Shown piece by piece: positions 9,367 to 19,686 of a stretch of 64,000 bases of DNA. The position numbers were made by a program, and so were the translations under genes. Below the pieces are notes generated by a model, which did not search any database, was not told where the DNA came from, and saw only the letters and a list, made by a program, of their open reading frames with translations. Origin of the DNA: Chelatococcus albus (GTDB taxonomy: Bacteria > Pseudomonadota > Alphaproteobacteria > Rhizobiales > Beijerinckiaceae); NCBI RefSeq assembly GCF_030067675.1, contig NZ_JASJEV010000002.1, forward strand, positions 1 through 64,000, read 5' to 3'. Positions within the stretch are counted from its first letter, which is position 1. Each line of letters starts with the position of its first letter.

Positions 9367-10143
9367 GCCATCCGTTCCCCCCCCGAGCCGCCTGAACGGC
9401 GCCTGCCGGTCCTGGTCGTCCTGCACCAGGAGCATTCGACGCCCGGCCGCGTCGGGCGCCTGCTGATCGAGCGCGGCTATGCCCTTGACGTCCGCAAGCC
9501 GCGCTATGGTGATCCCCTGCCGAAGACACTCGCCGACCATGCCGGGGCGGTGATCTTCGGTGGGCCGATGAGCGCCAATGACGGCGACGACTTCATCCGC
9601 ACCGAGATCGAGTGGATCGGCGTGCCGTTGAAGGAGCGCAAGCCGTTCCTCGGCCTGTGCCTGGGCGCCCAGATGCTGACGCGCCACCTCGGCGGCCGGG
9701 TCGAGGCGCATCCCGAAGGCCGGGCTGAGATCGGCTACTACGCCCTGCATCCGACGCCGGCGGGCGAGCGCTTCGCCGCCGAGACAGGCGCTTTCTGGCC
9801 CTCGCACGTGTACCAGTGGCATCGGGAGGGGCTCGACTGCCCAGCCGGAGCGGAGCTTCTCGCCCAGGGCGACGACTTTCCCGTCCAGGCAATCCGCGTG
9901 GGGCCGGCGGCCTTCGGCTTCCAGTTCCACCCGGAGGTCACGCACGCCATGGTCTATCGCTGGACGACGCGCGGCGCCGAACGCCTGGAGATGCCGGGCG
10001 CCCAGCCGCCGGCCATGCACCACCGCGGCCGCTTCATGCACGATGCCGCGGTGGCGGCGTGGCTTCACGCCTTTCTCGATCATTGGCTCGCGGCGGGCTC
10101 GGGCAAGCCGCCGCGGTCCGTGCGCCCGCTCTGCACCCCCTGA
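9363..10143 (+). CDS. Class I glutamine amidotransferase (GMP-synthase-like), apparent frameshift near the start
   Basis: The body is a clear GATase1 domain: nucleophile Cys in FLGLCLGAQM (about residue 99), catalytic His in GFQFHPEVTHAM, and an early strand LVVLHQEHST. The conserved frame opens right after the TerB stop (9366) but has no ATG before conserved sequence begins near 9403. An ATG at 9363, overlapping the TerB stop, is in another frame and stops after ten codons. One fewer C in the C8 run at 9377-9384 would join this ATG to the domain, giving 259 aa starting MSHPFPPE. So this is either a sequencing error or a real frameshift. Substrate unknown. Confidence 0.75.
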
Positions 10144-10216
10144 TCGGGACATCTGGCCGCGCCCCGCGGCAGTGCCGCCCGCCGGATCCGTCGCGAAGCC
10201 TGCTCTCCTCGGTTGG

Positions 10217-11207
<991 letters not shown>

Positions 11208-11221
<14 letters not shown>

Positions 11222-12251
11222 GGGTCACACCTCCCTGGTGCAGCCAGCAGGCGGCGGACGTGACCTCCCCTGGCACGGCGGCGAGCATGGGGCGCGCCAC
11301 GTGGCAGCGCGGACCGGCCTCCGGGCAGCGCGGGTGGAACGCGCAGCCCGGTGGCATGGTGGTGAGGCGCGGCATCGAGCCTTCGATCTGGTTGAGCCGC
11401 TCCGCCCGCTCGCGCAGGCCCGGGATGGAGGCCATCAGGCCGCGGCTGTAGGGATGGCGCGGCCGGCGGATGACGTCGAGCACGGGACCGATCTCGACGA
11501 TGCGTCCGGCATACATCACCGCGACGCGGTCGGCCGTTTCGGCGATGACGCCCATGTCGTGGGTGACGAGCAATACGGCCGTGCCGTGCTCGCGGCACAG
11601 GCGCTTGAGGAGGGCCGTGATCTGCGCCTGGATCGACACATCGAGCGCGGTCGTCGGCTCGTCGGCGATGACGAGAGAGGGATTGGCGGCGAGGGCGAGG
11701 GCAATGACGACGCGCTGGCGCATGCCGCCCGAAAACTGGTGCGGATAGTGGTTGATGCGCTCTTCTGCCGCTGGGATGCCGACGTCCTTGAGAAGGGCCA
11801 GCGCCCGCTCGCGTCCCTCCTTCTCGGAGACGTCGAGGTGGAAGCGGATGGTCTCGACGAGCTGCCGGCCCACCGTGAACAGCGGGTGCAGACTCGTCAG
11901 CGGATCCTGGAAGATTGCGCCGATCCTGCGGCCGCGGATCGCCTGGCGCCGGCGCGGCGGCAGGTTGTCGATGCGCTCGCCGTCGAGATGGATTTCGCCG
12001 GCGGCGAGGCGCCCGGGCGGCTCCAGGAGGCCAATGACCGCCATGCCGGTGAGCGACTTGCCCGCGCCCGACTCGCCGACCATGCCCAGGATCTCCCCGG
12101 GGCCGATGTCGAAGGACACCCCGTCGGTGGCGACGAGCGTGCCGCGCCGTGTGGGGAACTCCACCCGGGCGCCGCGCACTTCGAGGACCGGCCGCGCGGC
12201 GGGTGATGGCAGGGGCGTCGCGCCCCGTGCCTCGGCGGCGGAATGGGTCAT
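11208..12251 (-). CDS. Peptide/nickel-class ABC transporter ATP-binding protein (DppD/OppD type)
   Basis: 347 aa. Walker A GESGAGKS (59-66), signature FSGGMRQRV, Walker B LVIADEPTTALD, and a C-terminal segment CAFHPRCPEAGPRC typical of OppD/DppD. It pairs with the second ATPase downstream. The ATG overlaps the stop of the preceding amidohydrolase gene by 4 nt, so enzyme and transporter genes are translationally linked. That supports the transported compound, or its product, being the amidohydrolase substrate. Confidence 0.9.
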
Positions 12252-13789
12252 GCGGTGCTCTCCTGGTTCGGCTCGACGCGCGGGTAGCTCGACGAGAAGA
12301 TCTCTTCGACGGGCGGGTGCTTCCAGGTTCGCTCCGGATAGCGCGCCGTGAGCCGGTCGAATTGCGCCTGCGCCTGCCGATGCGCCTCGGCCGCGTCGAA
12401 ACCGGGGATGACGCCGCTGCTCATGACGAAGCGCCCGTCGATGACGACGGTGTCGACGTCGCGACCGGACCCGCCGACCATCAGCGTCTGGATCGGATCG
12501 ATCACCTGGCCGATGCGGTCGTGGCCGAGGTCGAAGACAACGAGATCGGCCTTCGCACCGGGCGCGAGCCGGCCGAGGTCCGGTCGGCGCAGGGCCTCCG
12601 CCCCTCCGGTCGTGGCGGCGTCGTAATAGTGCTCGGAGCGCACCGCCGTCGCCGAGGCGTCGACCACCCGGCACAGCATCATGCCAACCTGCATGTTGAG
12701 CACCATGTCGGCCGGCCAGGTGTCGGTGCCGAGGCCGATCTTGAGGCCCATGGCGCGGTAGCGCGCGAAGGATTCGAGCGTGCTGCCGTGCCGCGCCGAG
12801 ACGAGCGGGCAATGCACGACAGAGGCGCCGCCGTCGCGGATGATCTCGAGGTCGCGGCCGGGCCGGTCGATGCGGCTCGAGCCCGAGACATAGGCGCCGT
12901 GGGGCAGGAGCGCCCGCTCCGACAGGAAGCCGAGGCTCCTCAACCATTCCGGCGGGCTCATGCCATGCTGCCGCAGCACGGCATCGTATTCGAGCTTCGA
13001 CTGGCAGCAGTGCAGGCGGATCGGCACGTCGAGGTCGCGCGCCGCGGCCGCCGAGCGGCGCAGCAGTTCTGCCGTCGACGTTTCGATGCGGTCGGGCGCC
13101 AGCATGGTGCGCACGAGGCCTCCCGCCCGTCCCTCGAAGGTTCGGCAGAAACGGATCGCCTCGTCGAGATTGGCGAGGCCGCGCGGCTCGTCGAAGAAGA
13201 AGTCGATGCGGCCGTCGTCGTGGATGAAGGTGTTGCCGGTGCGGTAGGCGGGTCCGAGATAGACGCGCAGCCCGAGGTCCCCGGCGGTGTCCGCCGCCGC
13301 CGCGAACTCGTCCCAGGTCTCGCCCCACTCCCGGTAGAACAGCGAGGCGATCGGCAGGGCCGTGGTGATGCCGTTGCGGATGAGCTGGGCGAAAGCGTAG
13401 CGCTTCTGGAAGGCGAGCTCGTCGGGCGTGTACATCTCGTACGGCCCGCGATCCATGTAGGACTTGGGCCAGACGCGGCCCTTCTCCCAGGACGGCTGGT
13501 TGTCGAAGCCGAGGATCGTCGTGTCGAGATCGGACAGGGCGTCGCGATCGATGAAGCCCGGGCCGATCAGCGCCTCGCCGAAATCGACGCGGCGCGCCAC
13601 CTCCCCGCTGTAGCCGTGGCCGACGAAGACGATGCTGTCGCGCTCGAAGACGACCTCACCGCGTTCGAGGAGCTGATGGCTCCCCTTCGCGTGGCCGACG
13701 ACCCAGCGCGCCGTGACGAGAACGGGGCCGTCGATACGGTCGGAGGGCACTGACTGGTGGTGCGTGGGCAGGGGCTCGCGGCGCGCCAT
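12248..13789 (-). CDS. Amidohydrolase-superfamily protein (chlorohydrolase-like) lacking the N-terminal HxH
   Basis: 513 aa with the composite fold of metal-dependent amidohydrolases: N-terminal beta segment, barrel, and C-terminal GAKADLVVFDLG. Expected ligands visible are His in IRLHCCQSKLEY and VVHCPLVSARHG, and Asp in GLGTDTWPADM. At the usual HxH site the sequence reads GPGFIDRDALSDLDT (about 78-90), with Asp and Leu where His residues are expected. The closest named relatives I can suggest are AtzA/TrzN-type chlorohydrolases and deaminases, but the reaction cannot be assigned. The ATG overlaps the upstream gene by 1 nt (an in-frame GTG lies one codon earlier). Confidence 0.75.
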   Translation of the reverse strand: MARREPLPTHHQSVPSDRIDGPVLVTARWVVGHAKGSHQLLERGEVVFERDSIVFVGHGYSGEVARRVDFGEALIGPGFIDRDALSDLDTTILGFDNQPSWEKGRVWPKSYMDRGPYEMYTPDELAFQKRYAFAQLIRNGITTALPIASLFYREWGETWDEFAAAADTAGDLGLRVYLGPAYRTGNTFIHDDGRIDFFFDEPRGLANLDEAIRFCRTFEGRAGGLVRTMLAPDRIETSTAELLRRSAAAARDLDVPIRLHCCQSKLEYDAVLRQHGMSPPEWLRSLGFLSERALLPHGAYVSGSSRIDRPGRDLEIIRDGGASVVHCPLVSARHGSTLESFARYRAMGLKIGLGTDTWPADMVLNMQVGMMLCRVVDASATAVRSEHYYDAATTGGAEALRRPDLGRLAPGAKADLVVFDLGHDRIGQVIDPIQTLMVGGSGRDVDTVVIDGRFVMSSGVIPGFDAAEAHRQAQAQFDRLTARYPERTWKHPPVEEIFSSSYPRVEPNQESTA

Positions 13790-14985
13790 CACGGTGCCTC
13801 CACGATCGCCCGCCCGTCGCGGGCGACGATGCGGCCGTTCTTGACGACGAGCTTGCGCGGCGGCCGTCCGGCGACCGCCTCCGCCACGGTCTCGGCGTCG
13901 ACGAGGACGAAATCGGCCCGGCAGCCGGGCTCGAGGCCGTAGTCCGCGAGCGCCATGACCCTGGCGCCGCCATGGGTGCAGACATCGAGGGCGAGCTCGA
14001 GCTCGTCGTCGCGACGGAGGTTGTTGCGCAGGCCGACGAACATGGCCCGCTCCAGCATGTCGCCGTTGCCGTAGGGGCCCCAGGTGTCACGGATGCCGTC
14101 GTTGCCGGAGCAGACCGTGATGCCCGCCTCCACGAGCCGCTTGACCGGCGGCGCCGGGCGCGAGGCCGGGCCCGTCGTCATGACGTGGATGCCCGCCTCC
14201 GCCAGCCCGTCGATCAGGGCGCCGACCGCGACCGGATCCGGCATGCCGAGGCAGAAGGCGTGGCTCAGTGTCACCCTGCCCTGCATGCCGAGCACCTTGG
14301 TGCGCTCGATGGTGAGCTCGACCGCGAAGGCGCCGAGTTCGCCCGCTTCGTGCAGGTGGATGTCGAGGGGGCGGCCGTGGCGCTCGGCGAGGCCGAAGAT
14401 CGCGTCGAGGTGGCCTTTGGGGTCGCGGTCGATGCCGGAGGGGTCGAGCCCGCCGACGACCTCGGCCCCCATCTTCAGGGCCTCCTCCATCAGTTCGACC
14501 GTGCCCGGGCGCACCAGGAGGCCGCTCTGCGGAAAGGCGACGATCTCGATGTCGATGATGTTGCGATAGCGTTCGCGCGTGCGCATCACGCCCTCGATGC
14601 CGGCGAGGCCGACCTCGGTGTCGACGTCCACATGCGTGCGGATGTGCGTGGTGCCGTGGCCGACCGAGAGCACGACCTGCCGGGCGGACTGGCGGGCCGG
14701 ATCGATGCCCAGCTTCTTCTTCATCGCCCGTTCGTTGTCGATCTTGTCGATGAGGCGCGGGCCGACCTCGTTGCGGTACCAGGCCATGCCGTAGAGCGTC
14801 TTGTCGAGATGCGTATGCGCCTCGACCAGGCCGGGCAGCATGAGCGCGCCGCCGGCGTCGACGACGTCCACGCTGTCGGCCTTCGCTCCCTTCCCGACCA
14901 CCGCGATGCGGCCGTCGCGCACGAGGACGGTCGTTGTCGGACCGCCCGCTGGGCGGACGTTGGTGAGCAGCATGCTTGCAGGCAT
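13789..14985 (-). CDS. Amidohydrolase, cytosine-deaminase / AtzC-like
   Basis: 398 aa. It has a complete metal site: HTHLDKT near residue 57, HLHEAGELGAF, SHAFCLGM, and Asp in GNDGIRDTWGPYGNGDM. The segments THIRTHVDVD and IVAFPQSG match the pattern I remember for AtzC (N-isopropylammelide aminohydrolase) and the CodA group. Members remove amino or alkylamino groups from N-heterocycles, so hydrolytic deamination of a ring compound is the family expectation; the substrate is unknown. It starts 15 nt before dppC ends its reading on the same strand and overlaps the next amidohydrolase at TGATG. Confidence 0.85.
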   Translation of the reverse strand: MPASMLLTNVRPAGGPTTTVLVRDGRIAVVGKGAKADSVDVVDAGGALMLPGLVEAHTHLDKTLYGMAWYRNEVGPRLIDKIDNERAMKKKLGIDPARQSARQVVLSVGHGTTHIRTHVDVDTEVGLAGIEGVMRTRERYRNIIDIEIVAFPQSGLLVRPGTVELMEEALKMGAEVVGGLDPSGIDRDPKGHLDAIFGLAERHGRPLDIHLHEAGELGAFAVELTIERTKVLGMQGRVTLSHAFCLGMPDPVAVGALIDGLAEAGIHVMTTGPASRPAPPVKRLVEAGITVCSGNDGIRDTWGPYGNGDMLERAMFVGLRNNLRRDDELELALDVCTHGGARVMALADYGLEPGCRADFVLVDAETVAEAVAGRPPRKLVVKNGRIVARDGRAIVEAP

Positions 14986-15000
14986 CGTCGGGTCCCTGTG

Positions 15001-15954
15001 TCAGCGGAGTTTGGGATTGAGGGCGTCGCGCAGCCAGTCGCCCAGCAGGTTGACCGCGAGCACGATGAGGCTGAGGTAGGCGGCCGGGAAGACGACGACC
15101 CACCACTGACCGGAGAACAGATACTGGTTGCCGATGCGGATCAGCGTGCCGAGCGAGGGTTCCGTCGGCGGCATGCCGATGCCGAGGAAGGACAGCGTCG
15201 CCTCGATGAGGATGGCGAGGCCGAGGTTGAGCGTCGCCGTGACGAGCACGGGGGTGAGCGGGTTCGGCAGGATGTGGCCGATCATGATGCGCAGCGGCCT
15301 CACGCCGATGAGGCGCGCCGCCTGCACATATTCCTTACGCCGCTCGACGAGCGTCGAGGCGCGCACCGTGCGGGCGTACTGCACCCAGTTCGTCATCGAG
15401 ATGGCGACGACCAGGATGATGGCGGAGAAGGCCTCGCGCAGGCCCGGGGGCAGGAGCTGCCGGAACACCGCCGTGACGAGGATCGCCACCAGAATGGTCG
15501 GGATACTGAGCAGCGTGTCGCCGATGCGCATGAGCAGATTGTCGACCCAGCCGCCGGAATAGCCGGCCGACAGGCCGACGATGAGCCCGATCGCGAGCGA
15601 CAGCGCGACGGTGGCGGCACCGATGACGAGCGAGATGCGCGAGCCGTAGAGGATGGCCGAGTAGACATCACGGCCCTGGTTGTCGGAGCCGAGCGCGTAG
15701 GCCGCCTGCCCGTCCTCGAGCCACATGGGCGGCAGCTCGGCGTTCGTCAGGTCGAGCTGCGCGAGGTCGTAAGGGTTCTGCGTCGCGAGGAGCGGCGCGA
15801 ACAGGGCGGCAAGCGATACGAGGATCAGCACGAGGCCGGCGGCGAGCGCGAGCGGGCTCCTGTGCAGGCTCCAGCACAGGTCGCTGTCGGCGAGGCGTGC
15901 CAGGAGGCCGGGCCTGGCGGGAGGGGTTGCGGCGGGGGTGGGCGGGGCGGTCAT
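15001..15954 (-). CDS. ABC transporter permease, DppC type
   Basis: 317 aa with six predicted transmembrane helices and the permease EAA-type loop near VQAARLIGVRPLRIMIGHIL. It has the N-terminal cytoplasmic stretch and OppC_N helix of DppC proteins. The start MTAPPTP (15954) is chosen because GGAGG precedes it by 8 nt; an upstream in-frame ATG (15969) would overlap dppB. It forms the inner-membrane channel with the DppB-type permease. Confidence 0.88.
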   Translation of the reverse strand: MTAPPTPAATPPARPGLLARLADSDLCWSLHRSPLALAAGLVLILVSLAALFAPLLATQNPYDLAQLDLTNAELPPMWLEDGQAAYALGSDNQGRDVYSAILYGSRISLVIGAATVALSLAIGLIVGLSAGYSGGWVDNLLMRIGDTLLSIPTILVAILVTAVFRQLLPPGLREAFSAIILVVAISMTNWVQYARTVRASTLVERRKEYVQAARLIGVRPLRIMIGHILPNPLTPVLVTATLNLGLAILIEATLSFLGIGMPPTEPSLGTLIRIGNQYLFSGQWWVVVFPAAYLSLIVLAVNLLGDWLRDALNPKLR

Positions 15955-15958
15955 CGCG

Positions 15959-16951
15959 TCAACCTCCATGGCCGCCTCCCCCGCTGCCCTGCATGCGCAG
16001 ACGCGGGTCGACGACGGCATAGAGCATGTCGACGACGGTGTTCAGCGCCACGAAGATGAAGGAGACGATGACGAGATAGGCGGCCATCACCGGGATGTCG
16101 ACGAAGGTCACCGCCTGGATGAAGAGCAGGCCCGTGCCCGGCCACTGGAACACCGTCTCGGTGATGAGGGCGAAGGCGATGAGATTGCCGATCTGCATGC
16201 CTGTCACCGTGATCACGGGCATCAGGCAGTTGCGGAGCGCGTGGCGGAAATGCACGACGCGGTCGGGCAGGCCACGGGCGCGGGCGAACTTGATGAAGTC
16301 GGTGCGCAGCGTCTCCAGCATCTCGGCGCGCACGAGGCGCATGACGAGGGTGATCTGGAAGAGCGCGAGCGTGATGCTCGGCAGGACGAGGGCCTTGCGT
16401 CCGGAGGCCGTGAGCAGGCCCGTCGACCAGAAGCCGAGATCGACCACCTCGCCGCGCCCGAAGCCGGGCAGCCAGCCGAGCTGCACGGAGAAGACGAGGA
16501 TCAGGAGGATGCCGAGGGCGAAGCTCGGCAGGGAGATGCCGACGATCGAGACGAGCTGCAGGGCCTGCGCCAGCACCGAATTGCGGCGGATGGCCGTAAC
16601 GACACCGAAGGGGATGCCCAGCGCGAGCGACAGGATGGTCGCCACGAGCACGAGCTCGAGCGTCGCCGGGAAGCGCTCGGCGATGAGGGTGAAGACATCC
16701 TGCTGATTGCGGTAGGAAATTCCGAAATCGCCCTGGATCGCGTTGGTGACGAAGCGGGCGAACTGCATGGCCGGGGACGCATTGAGCCCCAGCCGCTCGC
16801 GCAGGGCGTCGCGCTGCGCCTGCGTGGCCTGCTCGTTGAGCATCATTTCGACGGGATCGCCGACGAAGCGGAAGATGACGAAGGCGATGAGCGCCACCGT
16901 CAGCATCACCGCCACGGCATTGGCGAGACGTCGAAGGAGAAAGGCCAGCAT
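15959..16951 (-). CDS. ABC transporter permease, DppB type
   Basis: 330 aa. It begins with the DppB-type helix MLAFLLRRLANAVAVMLTVA, has five further helices, and the coupling-loop region KFARARGLPDRVVHFRHALR. It is the channel partner of the DppC-type permease, whose start follows 4 nt after this stop. The C-terminus is Gly-rich (GSGGGGHGG), which is slightly unusual but outside the membrane domain. Confidence 0.88.
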   Translation of the reverse strand: MLAFLLRRLANAVAVMLTVALIAFVIFRFVGDPVEMMLNEQATQAQRDALRERLGLNASPAMQFARFVTNAIQGDFGISYRNQQDVFTLIAERFPATLELVLVATILSLALGIPFGVVTAIRRNSVLAQALQLVSIVGISLPSFALGILLILVFSVQLGWLPGFGRGEVVDLGFWSTGLLTASGRKALVLPSITLALFQITLVMRLVRAEMLETLRTDFIKFARARGLPDRVVHFRHALRNCLMPVITVTGMQIGNLIAFALITETVFQWPGTGLLFIQAVTFVDIPVMAAYLVIVSFIFVALNTVVDMLYAVVDPRLRMQGSGGGGHGG

Positions 16952-17015
16952 CGGTCCCTCCTTGGGCAGGGCGCGCGGTCCGGCCGCGGGCGGCGACCGG
17001 ACCGCTTCGCAGGCC

Positions 17016-18590
17016 TCACTTCATGCGGGTGAACCAGTGCCGCGCCTTGTTGTCGGAGAGCTGCACCGCGCCGGTCACGTCCGTGCGGGTCGCCCAGGCC
17101 ATGGGCTGCTGGTGCAGCGGCAGGAACAGGATCTCCTCCTTCGCGATCTTCAGCGCCTCGCTCATCATCGGAATGCGCTTCTCCGGATTGAGCTCGTTGG
17201 CGGCCTTGTCGGTGAGCTCGTCGATGCGCGGATGGCCCCAGTTGCCCCAGTTGAACACACCGGCCGAGCCCGTCTTGCCGTGCATGACCTGCACGAGGAT
17301 CGAATAGGCGTCGATCATCGGCTCGTTGGCCCAGCCGAGCGTCGTGATGTCGAACTCGCCCTTGACGCGCTTGGGATTCTGGATGCTGCGCGGACCGGAG
17401 CTCAGGTTCGCCTTGATGCCGATGCGCGCCCACATGGCGGCGGCCGACTGGCAGATCTCCTCCTCATTGACGTAGCTGTCGGTCGAGCAGACGAGCGAGA
17501 GGGAGAAGCCGTTCGGGTAACCCGCCTCGGCGAGCAGCTTCTTCGCCCCCTCGGCGTCGAAGGGCAGGCGCGCGTCCATGTCGGGCGTATAGCCGGGGAT
17601 GGCCGGGGCGACGAGCGCGCCCGTGTTGCGCGAGAGGCCGCGCATGGCGCGCTTCTGCATCTGGTCCATGGCGAGGCCCTGGTAGAGGGCCCGGCGCACG
17701 CGCCTGTCCTTCAGCGGGTTCTTGTCCTTGACGTCGGACTCGGTGAGCCTGTCCTTGAAGTTGAGCGCGAAGAAGACGGTGCGCAGCTCGGTGGAGAGCA
17801 GGGTCTTCACCTCGGGAGAGGCCTGCAGGCGCTGCAGGTCCTGGAGCGGTGCGGCCTCGGTGTAGTTGATGTCACCCGACAGGAGGGCCGCAACGCGCGT
17901 CGGCGCCGAGGCGATGGGCGTGAACTCGATGCGCGTCAGATTGTGCCTGGGCGCATCCCACCATTTGGGATTGACGACGAGGATGGTCTTGGCATCCGGC
18001 CGCCGCGACTCCAGCATGAACGGCCCGGTGCCGTTGGCGTGATGCGTGGCGTAGCCCTCGACGCCCTTGGCGACATCGGTCGGCAGCTCGCTGTTGTTGG
18101 CGACGAGCCACTCCTTGTCGAACATGAAGACGTTGGTGAGGTCGTTGAGGAGCAGCGGGTAGGCCGAGTTGAGCATGATGTCGACGGTGTGGTCGTCGAT
18201 CTTCCGGGCGTCCTTGTAGGCCGGCAGGTTGCCCTTCAGCGGCGAGGTCTCGTGACTGATGCGCTTGAGCGAGGCCATGGCGTCGTCGGCTGTGAAATCG
18301 CTGCCGTTGTGGAACTTGACGCCCTTGCGCAGCTTGAAGCGCCACACAGTCGGCTCGACGATCTCCCAGGATTCCGCGAGCGCGGGCTCGATCTTGAGAT
18401 TGGCGTCGTAGCGGACGAGCCCCTCGTAGACGTGGTTCAGGAAAGCCAGTGTGAAGGTGCTGCCAAAGGCATAGGGGTCGAGGGAGTCGATATCGCGCGC
18501 CGCGCCCCACTTGAGGGTGTTGGCCGGGGCGGCCGTCGAGAGCGTCATGACGGCTGCCGTCGCCGCCAGCATCAGTTTCAGCGATTTCAT
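17016..18590 (-). CDS. Periplasmic substrate-binding protein of the ABC transporter (SBP_bac_5)
   Basis: 524 aa. Signal peptide MKSLKLMLAATAAVMTLSTA with cleavage probably after APA-N. The mature part is a family-5 solute-binding protein: RDIDSLDPYAFGST near the start, then VYEGLVRYDA, AESWEIVEP and KLRKGVKFHNG. Proteins of this class bind peptides, nickel or many other small molecules, so the family does not fix the ligand. It lies at the operon head, 47 bp after the racemase-family gene and 64 bp before dppB, the usual place for the most highly expressed component. Confidence 0.92.
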   Translation of the reverse strand: MKSLKLMLAATAAVMTLSTAAPANTLKWGAARDIDSLDPYAFGSTFTLAFLNHVYEGLVRYDANLKIEPALAESWEIVEPTVWRFKLRKGVKFHNGSDFTADDAMASLKRISHETSPLKGNLPAYKDARKIDDHTVDIMLNSAYPLLLNDLTNVFMFDKEWLVANNSELPTDVAKGVEGYATHHANGTGPFMLESRRPDAKTILVVNPKWWDAPRHNLTRIEFTPIASAPTRVAALLSGDINYTEAAPLQDLQRLQASPEVKTLLSTELRTVFFALNFKDRLTESDVKDKNPLKDRRVRRALYQGLAMDQMQKRAMRGLSRNTGALVAPAIPGYTPDMDARLPFDAEGAKKLLAEAGYPNGFSLSLVCSTDSYVNEEEICQSAAAMWARIGIKANLSSGPRSIQNPKRVKGEFDITTLGWANEPMIDAYSILVQVMHGKTGSAGVFNWGNWGHPRIDELTDKAANELNPEKRIPMMSEALKIAKEEILFLPLHQQPMAWATRTDVTGAVQLSDNKARHWFTRMK

Positions 18591-18637
18591 GCCCGGTTCT
18601 CCTCTGGGTCTCGTTGTCGTTGTCGCGGCGGGCTCGT

Positions 18638-19390
18638 TCAGCGTCCCGCCGCCTCCATCTCCCGCACGGTTGGGGGTGTCTTCCCGTCGCGCCGCGGCGC
18701 CGTTCCGGCGCGGCGGAGGGCGGCGAGCGCCTCCGCCTGCGCCAGCGCGGCAGCGAATGAGCAGACGAGCGGCACGTCGCAGCGCGGCTGCAGGTCCTGC
18801 GCAAAGCCCGCGAGGGCGGCGCCGCCGATGATGACAACCTCCGCCCGGTGCACCTCGACGGCCTCCACGACCGCCGTGCCGATGGCGTCGCGTGCCTCGT
18901 GCGGGCGCGTGGCGAGGTGGGGGGCGCGTCCGTCGAGCGCGAGGACGGCACAGCAGCGCTCCTCCAGTCGCTGCTGCCGCATGAGCTCGCGCAGCATGCC
19001 CGGCCAGCGCGCGCCCGCCGTGACGATGGCGAAGCGCTCCCCGAGCTGGAGCGCCGACAGGATCGATGCCTCGGCCATGCCGATGATCGGCAAGGGAAAG
19101 AGTTCGCGCGCCGCACCGATCCCCGGCTCTCCGAAACAGGCGATGAGGCAGGCGTCGAAGTGCGCCGCCGGGCGCTGGCGAAGCTCCGCCGTGATCGTCT
19201 CGACGATCGCATGAGCCGCCACCACCGCATCCGCACGAGTGTCGATATAGTCAGCCCCGTAGAGCGCCGTGGCGCCGACGACCTCCCGGTCATGGGGCAG
19301 GAGGGCGCGGGCGCGCTCGACGAGGCGGCGCGTGAGGGCGGCATCGGTGTTGCCGTTGATGAGGAGCAGGCTGCGCGGGGCGGCGGTCAT
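18638..19390 (-). CDS. Asp/Glu/hydantoin racemase-family enzyme with one catalytic Cys
   Basis: 250 aa from MTAAPRSLLL. Family features are the N-terminal INGNTD motif and the first catalytic cysteine in IACFGEPG (Cys85). At the second site, where cofactor-independent racemases have a GCxxM-type cysteine, the sequence is IIGGAALAGFA (189-196) with no Cys. It could therefore be a one-cysteine isomerase or decarboxylase-like member rather than a true racemase. It is the first gene of the transporter/amidohydrolase operon and is divergent from the GntR gene. Longer in-frame Met starts upstream (MHTRMYTK) run into the promoter region. Confidence 0.8.
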   Translation of the reverse strand: MTAAPRSLLLINGNTDAALTRRLVERARALLPHDREVVGATALYGADYIDTRADAVVAAHAIVETITAELRQRPAAHFDACLIACFGEPGIGAARELFPLPIIGMAEASILSALQLGERFAIVTAGARWPGMLRELMRQQRLEERCCAVLALDGRAPHLATRPHEARDAIGTAVVEAVEVHRAEVVIIGGAALAGFAQDLQPRCDVPLVCSFAAALAQAEALAALRRAGTAPRRDGKTPPTVREMEAAGR

Positions 19391-19564
19391 TTTTGTGTAC
19401 ATTCGCGTATGCATTCAGACTCATGATGCACAACCGCGCGCCCGGCGCCAGTCCCTATTGCAGGCAGCCCGCGACCGCGATGCGTGCAGCCCGGCCCCTC
19501 CTCCCGCGGAGCCCCGGGCCGGCGCGGCGCCGCATGGTGGCGCATGCCTTGCGATCGAAGGCAG

Positions 19565-19580
19565 TAATTGTATACAATTA
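19565..19580. promoter_or_regulatory. Perfect 16-bp palindrome, likely GntR/FCD operator
   Basis: TAATTGTATACAATTA is identical to its reverse complement and sits in an unusually AT-rich island between the racemase-family operon and the GntR-family gene. GntR/FCD regulators commonly bind TTGTATACAA-type palindromes. A related half-site, TGTGTACA, occurs near 19395 beside the racemase start. The position fits control of both divergent units and autoregulation. Confidence 0.7.
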
Positions 19581-19686
19581 TAGATCATGTATGGATACGA
19601 AAATTGAGGCTAGAACCCCAGACCGGATCGGATACAAACGATGGCGCACGCCCCCGCACACCGCCTCACCCCATGCCTCACCCGCC

